Below, piece after piece: positions 52,538-60,871 of a DNA stretch of 64,000 bases. Below the pieces are notes generated by a model that saw nothing but the letters and a program-made list of their open reading frames with translations, did no database searches and was not told where the DNA came from. The stretch comes from Kocuria massiliensis (GTDB lineage: Bacteria; Actinomycetota; Actinomycetes; Actinomycetales; Micrococcaceae): positions 1 through 64,000 of the forward strand of contig NZ_LT835159.1 in assembly GCF_900169715.1 (NCBI RefSeq). The letters run 5' to 3'. The translations under genes were made by a program, and so were the position numbers. The stretch's first letter is position 1; each line of letters begins with the position of its first letter.

Positions 52538-53848
52538 TTACCCTCGGAGATCCTTGCCCTTGGTCTCGGGAAGAGTCAGAACCGTCAGCGCGGAAATGAT
52601 CAGCAGGATCATCGAGTAGATCGCGAACTTGTAGGGGTCCCCGATCCACGTCAGAACGTATCCTGCGGTCCCGCCGAACACCGCGATAGCCACCGAATAC
52701 GGCACACCGAAACCTGCGGTGCGCTGATCCGTCGAAAACATCTCGGCATAGGTCGCCGGCGCGTGGCCCAGGAATGCGGCCAGGAAGATCAGCTGTACGC
52801 AAATCGCGAGAACCAACTGCCAAAGTTCCCCGCCGGAGACGAGCTTGATGAGCGGTATGTAGAACAGGAAGCACCCCGCCATGCCGGCCACGATGCACGG
52901 CTTACGTCCGATCTTGTCCGAGGCCCAACCCCACACCGGCAGGGCCAGAATGAAGACGACGTTGCCGATCAGCGACGCCGTGAAGGCATCCTGCGGTGTA
53001 TAGCCGAAGGTCGTCGTCGCCAGGGAAGCCATAGTCACGGACCAGATGTAGTAGGCCACCGTGAGCCCCGCGGTCACCCCGATCACCTGAAGCCCGGTGC
53101 GCCAATTTTTGAAGACGGCGACCACGATGTTCTGTTTCCGCACTTCCTGACGTTCGACCGCTTCCATGTGTTCGGTGAACACCTCGGACTCCTGGAGCGA
53201 AGAACGAATCCAAATGGCGACGACGCCCAACAACGCACCGACCAGGAACGGAATGCGCCAACCCCATGCGCCCATCTGCTCTTCCGTGAGCAGCCCTTGG
53301 AGCAGGAGACCTAACCCCAGGCCGCAAAGCAAACCGAGCGTACCGGTCACGTAAATCGAACTCGCGAAGAGGCCGCGCTTGTCCCGCGGGGCGTGCTCGG
53401 CCAAATACGTTTGGGCCGCAGGCAATTCGCCTCCGTGGGAGAGCCCCTGAATCAGGCGTCCGACCAGCAACAACGCCGAAGCCAGCCATCCCACCTGGTC
53501 GTAGGTGGGGCAGGCCGCAACGATCAGCGAGCCGACCGACGCACTGACCACGGCAAGGGTCAGAGAACGCTTCCTCCCCCACCGGTCACCGAGAAACCCG
53601 AAGAGGACGCCGCCGAAGGGGCGGGCCACGAAGCCCACGGCGAAGATGGCCATCGTTTCGAGGAAGGCCGACTGCGGGTTTTCGCTATTGAAGACCTGCG
53701 TGGAAAAGTACACGGCAAAACTCGCGTAAATGTTCCAGTCGAACCATTCCAAGGCGTTGCCGATGCCGGTGCCGAACAAGGTCTTGAGGTTGGATTGACC
53801 ACCGGTGGTGGGTCGGGTCGCCGTCTCGGCGGGACTTGCTGAGCTCAC
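52538..53848 (-). CDS. MFS transporter, MHS family
   Basis: A 436-residue metabolite:H+ symporter. TM1 has GTGIGNALEWFDWNIYASF, loop 2-3 RPFGGVLFGFLGDRWGRKR, followed by IQGLSHGGELPAAQTYLAE and DKRGLFASSIY. Twelve hydrophobic segments, short tail. GTG 53848 is chosen because AAAGGA lies about seven bases upstream; the frame reaches 53905, adding 19 polar residues. It lies 70 bases after the M20 amidohydrolase gene on the same strand, so import of the amidohydrolase substrate (an amidated or acylated acid) is a reasonable guess. Confidence 0.85.
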   Translation of the reverse strand: MSSASPAETATRPTTGGQSNLKTLFGTGIGNALEWFDWNIYASFAVYFSTQVFNSENPQSAFLETMAIFAVGFVARPFGGVLFGFLGDRWGRKRSLTLAVVSASVGSLIVAACPTYDQVGWLASALLLVGRLIQGLSHGGELPAAQTYLAEHAPRDKRGLFASSIYVTGTLGLLCGLGLGLLLQGLLTEEQMGAWGWRIPFLVGALLGVVAIWIRSSLQESEVFTEHMEAVERQEVRKQNIVVAVFKNWRTGLQVIGVTAGLTVAYYIWSVTMASLATTTFGYTPQDAFTASLIGNVVFILALPVWGWASDKIGRKPCIVAGMAGCFLFYIPLIKLVSGGELWQLVLAICVQLIFLAAFLGHAPATYAEMFSTDQRTAGFGVPYSVAIAVFGGTAGYVLTWIGDPYKFAIYSMILLIISALTVLTLPETKGKDLRG

Positions 53849-53918
53849 GGTGGGATCCTTTCGCGAGGGCTCGGGTGCGGTGATGTCGGACGTCGTCGAC
53901 CTCAAGTGGCCAGGGAGG

Positions 53919-55139
53919 TCATGAGGTGAGTCGGCCCAGGGCGAGGTCCGCCAGGAGGCGGGAACAATCCCCTAGAACGGAATCGTCGTAGGTCGCGAAC
54001 GGAGAGTGATTGAAGGGCGCCGTCTGATAGTCCTTCTCCGGGTCGACGGCCGCGACGAACGCGAACGCCCCCGGTATACGTTCCAGGATCTTGGAGAAGT
54101 CTTCCGAGGCGCCGACGGGGCGGTCCAGCTCGGTCCAGCGCCCCGGGAAGGACCGCTCGCTGACGTCGGCAAGATAAGCGGATTCGTCGTCGTGATTCAT
54201 CGTCACGGGGTAGAGCTTGCGGGATTCGATCTCGCAAGTCGTGCCGTGTGCTGCCGCGATGCCGTTGAACAACCGGGTGAGGCTGTCCATGAGACGATCA
54301 CGGGTTTCCGGGGTGAAGGCGCGTAGCGTGAACTTGGCCGTGGCGTGATCCGGAATCACGTTGGCGGCCGAACCTGCAACCACGCTGCCGCACGTCGCCA
54401 CGACGGGCTCGAAGATGTCGAATTCGCGGGTCACCAGCACATGGGATTGGGTGACCATTTCCGCGGCGATCGGCACCGGGTCCAGAGCCTTGTGAGGAGC
54501 CGATCCGTGACCACCGCGACCATGCACCCGCACGATCATCGTGTCGGAGGAGGCCATGAGGGGGCCGGGGCGAGCGGTGATGGTTCCGGCGGGGTACTGG
54601 GCTGACCACACGTGCAATCCATACGCGTGGTCGGGAAGTCGGCCGGCGGCTTCCAGGAGGCCCTCGTCGATCAAGTGCTGAGCGCCATCCCAACCCTCTT
54701 CACCGGGTTGCAGGAAGAAGACGACGTCGCCGGCCAATTCTTCGCGAACGGCATGCAGTGCCCGGGCCGCGCCCACGATCCCCGCCATGTGCATGTCGTG
54801 GCCGCATCCGTGCATCGCGCCGTTGCGGGAAGCCCAGCTCAGCCCGGTTTCCTCGGTGACGGGCAGGGCGTCCATGTCGGCCCGGAGCAGAACGATCGGA
54901 CGCTCGGCCAAGGGCGTGGCCGCACCCCGTCCGCCCCGAAGCACTGCCACAAACCCGGAGACCTCGTTGGCGTCCGTGATCTCCATGTCGAGCGCCTCAA
55001 ATTCCTGGCGCACCCGTGCCGTGGTCTGCGGCAAGTGGAGGCCGGGCTCCGGGATCTGATGAAGTTCCCGCCTCAACGCCACCATTTCGGCGGCGTGCTC
55101 GGACACAGCGGACGAGATCACTTCGGTCACTTTCGACAT
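53919..55139 (-). CDS. M20-family amidohydrolase (IAA-amino-acid hydrolase-like)
   Basis: A 406-residue metal-dependent amidohydrolase. Metal ligands are seen in HGCGHDMHMAG, QPGEEGWDGAQHLID, and HGRGGHGSAPHKALDP; the C-terminal GASEDFSKIL carries the final pattern. The fold has the catalytic and dimerisation (M20_dimer) domains in order. It would cleave N-acyl amino acids or amide conjugates. ATG 55139 is chosen as the first start inside the family alignment; a GAGGA lies about 14 bases upstream, further than usual, and a longer frame reaches 55217. It is followed by an MHS carrier gene on the same strand. Confidence 0.85.
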   Translation of the reverse strand: MSKVTEVISSAVSEHAAEMVALRRELHQIPEPGLHLPQTTARVRQEFEALDMEITDANEVSGFVAVLRGGRGAATPLAERPIVLLRADMDALPVTEETGLSWASRNGAMHGCGHDMHMAGIVGAARALHAVREELAGDVVFFLQPGEEGWDGAQHLIDEGLLEAAGRLPDHAYGLHVWSAQYPAGTITARPGPLMASSDTMIVRVHGRGGHGSAPHKALDPVPIAAEMVTQSHVLVTREFDIFEPVVATCGSVVAGSAANVIPDHATAKFTLRAFTPETRDRLMDSLTRLFNGIAAAHGTTCEIESRKLYPVTMNHDDESAYLADVSERSFPGRWTELDRPVGASEDFSKILERIPGAFAFVAAVDPEKDYQTAPFNHSPFATYDDSVLGDCSRLLADLALGRLTS

Positions 55140-55376
55140 AATGCGGCGGCCATTCCTCACAAAGACGACGAGTTGAAGAACAGAAAACGCACCCCGCATA
55201 TGAGGTGCGTCTCCCAAGTTTGTGTTTTACCTTACCCAAGCAAGTTTGCCATGCAATGTTGTGACAAGAGGTTGAGCGAGCGCCTGTCGCCCGGAATATC
55301 CACCACGCGCGGGGGTGTTGTGAGGAATGTGTGGCGGTCGCATCCACGCTTCCGGCCCAACAACGAAGGAGCAATC

Positions 55377-56339
55377 ATGGCAGACCTACGACGCATCCCC
55401 CGCACCGATCTTTCGGTGTTCCCTATCAATCTGGGCGGCAACACGTTCGGTTGGACCTCCAACCGAGAGGAATCCTTCGCCGTCCTGAACGCCTTCACCG
55501 AAGCCGGCGGCAACTTTATCGACACCGCGGACGTGTACTCCGCGTGGGCCGAAGGCCATACCGGCGGTGAATCCGAAACCGTTCTCGGCGAGTGGCTGAC
55601 CTCTCGCGGTCGACGTGACGACGTCATCATTGCGACCAAGGCCGGCCAGCATCCCGAACATTCGGGGCAAGCACGGGATACCGTGCACGCCGCCGTGGAT
55701 GATTCCCTACGCCGCCTGCAGACCGATCACATCGATGTGTACTACGCGCATTTCGACGACGAATCGGTCGCCATCGAGGATCAGGCAACAACTTACGACG
55801 AGATCGTCCGCTCCGGGAAGGCCCGGAATATCGGCCTCTCGAATTATTCTCAGGAACGCATGACCCGGTGGTTTGAATTCGCAACCGCCGAAGGCCTGAG
55901 CGTTCCGGTGGCAATTCAGCCGCATTACAACCTGTTGAAGCGGCGGAGCTTCGAGCAGGATTATGCTCCGATCGCGAGGAAGTTCGATACGGCGATATTT
56001 CCTTACTTTGCTCTCGCCTCAGGGTTCCTGACGGGCAAATACCGCTCCGCGCAAGACTTGGACGGCGCGGCCCGCAAGAGCATGATCGACGACTATTTCT
56101 CTGAAGCGAGCATCGACGAGGGGTTGGCCGTGGTCGACGCTCTCAACGACGTGGCGCAGCATCACGATGCGAAGATCACCTCGGTTGCCCTCGCCTACCT
56201 GCTAGCGAAGGGCGTCACGGCGCCCATTGCTTCCGCGCGAAACACCGAGCAGCTCGCAGACGTGCTTGCAGCGGCCGATCTGAAGATCGAGCAGGCGGAA
56301 GTGCAGAAACTCGACGCGGCGTCGGCGACTTTCGCCTAA
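55377..56339 (+). CDS. Aldo/keto reductase
   Basis: A 320-residue NADPH-dependent aldo/keto reductase. ADLRRIPRTDLSVFPINLGGNTFGW is the usual opening of the YdhF/Tas-like group; DTADVYSAW holds the aspartate and tyrosine of the tetrad, IIATKAG the lysine, and DVYYAHFD the histidine. The NADPH-binding end reads PIASARNTEQLADVLAAADL. ATG 55377 has GAAGGAG upstream. An open frame extends far upstream to 54612 but that part is antisense to the amidohydrolase. The physiological carbonyl substrate is unknown. Confidence 0.9.
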   Translation: MADLRRIPRTDLSVFPINLGGNTFGWTSNREESFAVLNAFTEAGGNFIDTADVYSAWAEGHTGGESETVLGEWLTSRGRRDDVIIATKAGQHPEHSGQARDTVHAAVDDSLRRLQTDHIDVYYAHFDDESVAIEDQATTYDEIVRSGKARNIGLSNYSQERMTRWFEFATAEGLSVPVAIQPHYNLLKRRSFEQDYAPIARKFDTAIFPYFALASGFLTGKYRSAQDLDGAARKSMIDDYFSEASIDEGLAVVDALNDVAQHHDAKITSVALAYLLAKGVTAPIASARNTEQLADVLAAADLKIEQAEVQKLDAASATFA

Positions 56340-56350
56340 GAATTCTCATG

Positions 56351-56422
56351 GCGGGGAGGGGCCACGTGAAACCCGCCGATTACCCTTTTCGAAGGGTAAT
56401 CTGCCAGCTGGCCTCTCCCCGC
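56351..56422. terminator. Nested inverted repeats with UUCG hairpin spanning a stop codon
   Basis: Inner perfect stem GATTACCCTT (56378-56387), loop TTCG, AAGGGTAATC (56392-56401). Outer stem GCGGGGAGGGGCCA (56351-56364) with TGGCCTCTCCCCGC (56409-56422), 13 of 14 pairs. It lies between converging genes and covers the last codons of the YeeE-TusA gene. Likely a bidirectional terminator. Confidence 0.6.
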
Positions 56423-57807
56423 TCCTGGAAGTCCGTCACCTCGTGGCCATCTTCGGCGGCCCAATGCGGTATCGCCTCGGTCGCCTGCGTGCAATCGAAA
56501 TCGATGACCAAGTGGTCCCCGCTAGACAGCGTCGCCATCACATCCTTCGCCTCGATGAGGGGGAACGGGCATACGGCGCCCAAGGAGTCGAGCGCGAAGT
56601 AACCACCGCCAAGGTCACGCGCCTTCGTCGAGACCTGCGGCGCCTTGACCGCGAGCGCACCAGGCGCCGTCGCGAATCCCGCAAAGGGCGCCGTGCCGCC
56701 TGAAGTGGGCTGGTTTTCGATGTCGTCGGATCCTGCCGCCCCTCCGAGACTCTGATCGGTGGAATACGCATCTGCCGTAGCCGGTTGCGATGCCTTGGAT
56801 CCAGCCGTGGAGGGCTTGAGCCACAATTTGGCGCCCAGGCCCACACCTAACGCGATGAAGACCAGGGCCACCCACCCTTGAAAACTGAACAGGCTGGTTT
56901 GCACCATGCCGTTACCGACGGTGCAGCCCCCGGCCCACGACGCACCGACGCCCATCATCACGCCGCCGACCACGGATCGGGTGGCTGTCACGGCGTCGGG
57001 AACGCGAACCCGGAATTCACCGGTAGCCTTGGCGGCCACGAGGGCACCACCGAACAGACCGAGCACCAACATCACGCCCCAGTCGATCGACGACCCGTCA
57101 CCCGTGGCGATGAACTTCACCACGTTCGACGACGGCGAGGTAATTCCCAATCCGTCGTTGCGTCCGGCAGCCGCGGATAGGGGCCACGCGACGACGCCGA
57201 GAATTCCCACCAGCACGGCGGCGACGTAAAAGTGGAGGGGCCGCTTCCACCGTGCACGTCCGCCAAGGCTCGCGGGGCGTACGGACTGTCGCTCCCGTTT
57301 GAGGAAATGACGCACCATCAGCACCGTGACGGCCACCAAAATAATCACGAAGGGCCACGGTGAGATTCCGAGGGCTGCAGGAATCGTCGTGAGTCCCGTG
57401 TCCCACGACTTCAAGCTGGTATTGAGATCGCCGAGGGCGCCCTTCTTCATCGCTGCCGAAGACAGCGCGTACATTGCCAGCGCAAGCCACGACCCCACGA
57501 GACCTTCGGCCGCGCGGTACCACGTCCCCGAGGCACACCCTCCCGCGAGGATGATCCCCATGCCGAAGAGCAGCCCACCGACCACCACGGCTGCGGGTGC
57601 AAAGGTCGGATATTCGGGCGAAATCACGCCGACGCCAGTGAGCACCGCAATACCGACGGCGTGCACCGCGATCACGATCATCAAAGCGGTGAACGTGCGC
57701 CAAGACCGCAACAGGAAAATGTCTCGGAGCATCCCCGTCACGCAGAATCGCCCACGCTGCAAGACGACACCCAAGAGGGCTCCCACGATCAGGCCAGTGA
57801 ATATCAT
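56380..57807 (-). CDS. YeeE/YedE thiosulfate transporter fused to a TusA domain
   Basis: A 475-residue fusion. Residues about 1-330 form the YeeE/YedE membrane domain, with the cysteine motifs of thiosulfate channels: GRFCVTGM, GGCASGTWY and GGCTVGNGM. A linker of about 70 residues (Ala/Thr/Ser-rich) leads to a C-terminal TusA sulfur-carrier domain (DSLGAVCPFPLIEAKDVM, active cysteine C413). In E. coli, YeeE and the TusA-like YeeD are separate neighbours that import and process thiosulfate. ATG 57807 is taken as the start of the first hydrophobic segment; the frame extends to 57903. No strong ribosome binding site is seen. Confidence 0.85.
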   Translation of the reverse strand: MIFTGLIVGALLGVVLQRGRFCVTGMLRDIFLLRSWRTFTALMIVIAVHAVGIAVLTGVGVISPEYPTFAPAAVVVGGLLFGMGIILAGGCASGTWYRAAEGLVGSWLALAMYALSSAAMKKGALGDLNTSLKSWDTGLTTIPAALGISPWPFVIILVAVTVLMVRHFLKRERQSVRPASLGGRARWKRPLHFYVAAVLVGILGVVAWPLSAAAGRNDGLGITSPSSNVVKFIATGDGSSIDWGVMLVLGLFGGALVAAKATGEFRVRVPDAVTATRSVVGGVMMGVGASWAGGCTVGNGMVQTSLFSFQGWVALVFIALGVGLGAKLWLKPSTAGSKASQPATADAYSTDQSLGGAAGSDDIENQPTSGGTAPFAGFATAPGALAVKAPQVSTKARDLGGGYFALDSLGAVCPFPLIEAKDVMATLSSGDHLVIDFDCTQATEAIPHWAAEDGHEVTDFQERGEASWQITLRKG

Positions 57808-58361
57808 GCGGTTCGGTACTTTCTCAGTCGGTGCAGTGATGCGTACCGACGAAGCTACTCGTGGACGGCCGGAGGCACCTAAGGGACGGTAACCCGGCGT
57901 CATCGTGCGTTGTGCTTATTCGGGCCGAGTTCACGAGCGGGAATGGCGACGACGGAAACGACGAGCCGACCCTTTCCATCTGATGGGGCACCGGACAAGG
58001 GTTTAATAGGTCACCCATTCCTAAAGGCCTTCATGCCGTCGTCACGAAATTATTAAACTTCAAATATAAAACTCACCGTATTCCGAAAACGATTCGTATT
58101 CATCATGGCCCTGGATCGCCAGCAGTGCAGTGTTAGAGATTTCTTTCAAAGCCACCTTTCGAGGCCAGGATTTTTTCACCCGTTACTTATTCGTGACCAC
58201 AGCATCAGTTTGATAATAATTTCAAGAATTCCTTGTTTTGCGCCTCACGATTCGGGAGGGTACATAGTGTCATCCACAAATGATGGGAAACACCAACGAC
58301 TCGGAACCACAGTCGAGTCTCTTCTAGATTCGGCGGACCGAGATGAGAGGAATGGACCACC
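57808..58361. other. Divergent intergenic region, AT-rich core
   Basis: This gap of about 550 bases separates the YeeE-TusA gene and a secreted protein gene. The part at 58040-58110 is strikingly AT-rich for this genome and contains CTTCAAATATAAA and the Zur-like palindrome annotated separately. A short frame at 58105-58365 has no domain support. Confidence 0.5.
58085..58101. promoter_or_regulatory. Zur-like palindrome upstream of a secreted protein gene
   Basis: GAAAACGATTCGTATTC is palindromic at 14 of 17 positions and matches the site between the L36 and CobW genes (51385-51401) at 14 of 17 positions. It lies 260 bases before ATG 58362 and 277 bases before the divergent YeeE-TusA start, so the regulated gene is unclear. 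Confidence 0.45.
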
Positions 58362-59024
58362 ATGAGGACAACGAAATCACACCACTTCACATCAGCCCTA
58401 GCCGCGGGTGGCGGCGCCTGCCTCCTGGCAGTCACGCTCGCCGCCGGAACCCCAGCCCTGGCAGAAGGCACAGATGCTCCACAGGCTTCGACTCAACAAG
58501 AAGCATCCCCCCAGTTGCCCACGATTGAGGACACCTGGAGCGGAACGTGGAACGAAACGACACGCCAAGTCGTTAACCATCCGAAGTTTGGCGAGCTCGA
58601 GATTCGCACCTACTTCTTGGGTACTCCGCCAACGGACACTTCCCTAGCACAAGGCGCAGTGGGATATGCGGTGTACCAGAACGGTCGTGCCGTGGGCTTC
58701 TCCCAAGACAATGGCACCAGTTCCGTGCCGCTGACTGACGGACAGCCGGACAGTGTCACGGCCGTCAACTTCGCGGACACCAACGTGGACCGTGAGGGCA
58801 ATGTCTATTTCACGTCGGGAGCGTCCGTCGTCGTCTTGCGTCCCACGGACAATGGGTATACGGCGAATCAGACCCTGCCGAACGACGTCAATCAATTGTT
58901 CACCGACGCCCTCGAACTGAATATTAACGAAGACGGCGTGGCCTCAATTGTCGCCATAGACGAAAACGGAGTGGCCCAGAAATACACCATGAAGGGCGGC
59001 CACTTCTCCGTCACGCCAGCATAA
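58362..59024 (+). CDS. Secreted protein of unknown function
   Basis: A 220-residue exported protein I do not recognise. The signal peptide (FTSALAAGGGACLLAVTLAAGTPALAEG) is followed by a Gln/Ser/Ala-rich stretch and a beta-rich domain (WSGTWNETTRQVVNHPKFGELEIRTYFLG, GYAVYQNGRAVGFSQDNG, EGNVYFTSGASVVVLRP, EDGVASIVAIDENG). The mature part has no cysteine. The repeated strand-turn patterns suggest a beta-propeller or sandwich unit, which is only an impression. AGAGGA lies nine bases before the ATG. It converges on dnaB. Confidence 0.75.
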   Translation: MRTTKSHHFTSALAAGGGACLLAVTLAAGTPALAEGTDAPQASTQQEASPQLPTIEDTWSGTWNETTRQVVNHPKFGELEIRTYFLGTPPTDTSLAQGAVGYAVYQNGRAVGFSQDNGTSSVPLTDGQPDSVTAVNFADTNVDREGNVYFTSGASVVVLRPTDNGYTANQTLPNDVNQLFTDALELNINEDGVASIVAIDENGVAQKYTMKGGHFSVTPA

Positions 59025-59041
59025 ACCGGCGATTCCGGAAC

Positions 59042-59073
59042 GTGGGGCGCTCACTTGCCAGTGGGCGCCCCAC
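59042..59073. terminator. Bidirectional intrinsic terminator
   Basis: GTGGGGCGCTCAC (59042-59054) pairs with GTGGGCGCCCCAC (59061-59073), 13 pairs with one wobble, between converging genes. Confidence 0.75.
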
Positions 59074-59083
59074 ATTACGTTGC

Positions 59084-60436
59084 TTAGAAACCGCCGTCGT
59101 TGGCCATGTTGGCAAAGCGTGAATAATGGCCCTGGAATGCGACGGTAATCGTTTTGGTTGGACCGTTACGGTGTTTCGCCACGATCACGTCTGCCTCACC
59201 GGCACGCGGCGATTCCTTGTCGTAGATGTCCTCACGGTGAAGCAGGATCACCATGTCGGCGTCCTGCTCGATGGAACCACTCTCACGCAGGTCAGAAACC
59301 ATCGGCTTCTTGTCATTTCGTTGCTCTGAACCACGGTTAAGCTGCGACAGCGCAATGACCGGGACTTCGAGCTCCTTGGCCAAGAGCTTCAACGAACGCG
59401 AAAACTCGGAGACTTCCTGCTGACGCGATTCCACGCGCTTGCCGGAGGACATGAGCTGCAGGTAGTCGAGCACCACCAGCTGCAAATTATTCTTCTGCTT
59501 GAGACGCCGACACTTGGCCCGAATCTCCATCATGGACATATTCGGAGAGTCATCGATGAACAGCGGCGATTTGTCCATCCGGCCCATCACTTCGGCGATC
59601 TTGGACCACTGGCTATCCTCCAGCGAGCCTCGGCGCAGGTCGGAAAGGTTCAGGGAGGCCTCGGCGGAAAGGAGCCTCATGGCGATTTCGTTGCGGGACA
59701 TCTCCAAGGAGAAGATCACCGCGGCCTGATTGTGGTGAATTGCGGCGGATCGAGCGATATCTAACGCTAGCGTCGACTTACCCACGGCCGGACGGGCGGC
59801 CACGACGATCATCTGTCCACCCATGAGTCCATGAGTTAGCTCGTCCAACTCGTAGAATCCCGTCGGAACGCCCTGCATGCCGTCGGTCTTGTCCCCGTTG
59901 GCTTCGATCTCTTCGACGGTTTCGCCGATGATCTCTTTGAGGATGACGTAGTCCTCAGACGTTCGGCGTTCAGCGACCTGGTACACCTCGGCCTGCGCCT
60001 GGTTCACGACGTCGTCGACCTCGCCGTCCTGCGAATAGCCCAGTTGGACGATCTTGGTGCCGGCCTCCACCAGACGACGCAGAACGGCGCGTTCGCGGAC
60101 GATTTCCGCATAGAAACCGGCATTGGCGGCCGTGGGAACGGACGAAATTAGCGTGTGCAGATACGCCGCACCGCCGACTCGACTGAGCTCTCCCCGCTTT
60201 GTCAGCTCATCCGCGACGGTAATCGCGTCAGCGGGTTCGCCTTTGCCATAGAGATCGATGATCGCGTCGTAAATCGACTCGTGCGCGGGGCGGTAGAAGT
60301 CGACGCCCATGAGAACCTCGACGACGTCTGCGATGGCATCCTTGGACAACATCATGCCGCCGAGCACAGATTGTTCGGCCACGTTGTCCTGGGGTGGGGT
60401 CCGCCCGCCGTCGTGTTCTTGGACCGCTTCAGACAT
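59084..60436 (-). CDS. dnaB: Replicative DNA helicase DnaB
   Basis: A 450-residue hexameric helicase. The N-terminal DnaB domain (DNVAEQSVLGGMML, DFYRPAHESIYDAI) is joined to the RecA-like ATPase: Walker A AARPAVGKSTLALDIA, LQLVVLDYLQLMSSG as Walker B, LNRGSEQRNDKKPMVSDLRESGSIEQDADMV with the arginine-finger region, and KHRNGPTKTI near the end. No intein is present. ATG 60436 is chosen because the following residues match the family; GGAG lies about ten bases upstream. Four exact DnaA boxes lie within 320 bases upstream. Confidence 0.95.
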   Translation of the reverse strand: MSEAVQEHDGGRTPPQDNVAEQSVLGGMMLSKDAIADVVEVLMGVDFYRPAHESIYDAIIDLYGKGEPADAITVADELTKRGELSRVGGAAYLHTLISSVPTAANAGFYAEIVRERAVLRRLVEAGTKIVQLGYSQDGEVDDVVNQAQAEVYQVAERRTSEDYVILKEIIGETVEEIEANGDKTDGMQGVPTGFYELDELTHGLMGGQMIVVAARPAVGKSTLALDIARSAAIHHNQAAVIFSLEMSRNEIAMRLLSAEASLNLSDLRRGSLEDSQWSKIAEVMGRMDKSPLFIDDSPNMSMMEIRAKCRRLKQKNNLQLVVLDYLQLMSSGKRVESRQQEVSEFSRSLKLLAKELEVPVIALSQLNRGSEQRNDKKPMVSDLRESGSIEQDADMVILLHREDIYDKESPRAGEADVIVAKHRNGPTKTITVAFQGHYSRFANMANDGGF

Positions 60437-60541
60437 CGATTCGTGACTCCTTTTCTTCACCGCTGCTACCCCAGCCTACTGACTCTTGTACGCCGTGGAA
60501 GCCGTCCGACAGTCCGGTTTCCGGCCTGACACAACTCATCT

Positions 60542-60750
60542 TGTGGATAACTTGTGCAAAAGCGAATCCCTCTTGTGGACCCTCTGGGGATATCGGTGTG
60601 GATAAACAAATTTGTAGTACCGAAATCCGCGAAATATCAGGGATTATCCCATGCACAGGCTGTGGATAACTGCCCTAATTTTTCGAAGATTCACCCCTCA
60701 CGTGAGGGTTGAAGGTTTGGTTTCGAGTGATTTTCGCCGAGTTATCCACA
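60542..60750. promoter_or_regulatory. Cluster of four DnaA boxes upstream of dnaB
   Basis: Exact consensus boxes (TTATCCACA or its complement TGTGGATAA) occur at 60542-60550, 60597-60605, 60661-60669 and 60742-60750, the last in the opposite orientation. Single-mismatch sites lie at 60553-60561 and 60766-60774. They fill the gap between dnaB and the next upstream gene. They suggest DnaA control of dnaB or a DnaA-titration site; there is no obvious AT-rich unwinding element or dnaA gene here. Confidence 0.75.
60690..60713. repeat. 24-bp CACGTG palindrome inside the DnaA-box cluster
   Basis: The sequence centred on 60701/60702 (TTCACCCCTCAC then GTGAGGGTTGAA) is palindromic except at one position pair. 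The TCACGTGA core is shared with parS, but the outer bases do not match the parS consensus TGTTTCACGTGAAACA. Confidence 0.6.
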
Positions 60751-60871
60751 GGCGGGAGGTCCACCTGTTGATAACATTGTGGGCTTCGAAGTCATCACAC
60801 GGCTCATCCAGTAGCCCGTAAGGCTTGGTGTTTGGGCATGACGACTTCACTTTGTGGTGAGCGTCGGTTTC

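Noticed and set aside
54612-55376. Long N-terminal extension of the aldo/keto reductase
   Set aside because: It is antisense to the M20 amidohydrolase, and a strong ribosome binding site precedes ATG 55377.
60437-60871. Chromosomal oriC itself
   Set aside because: There is no dnaA, dnaN or rpmH in the window and no clear AT-rich unwinding region, so a DnaA-regulated promoter or titration site is the safer reading.
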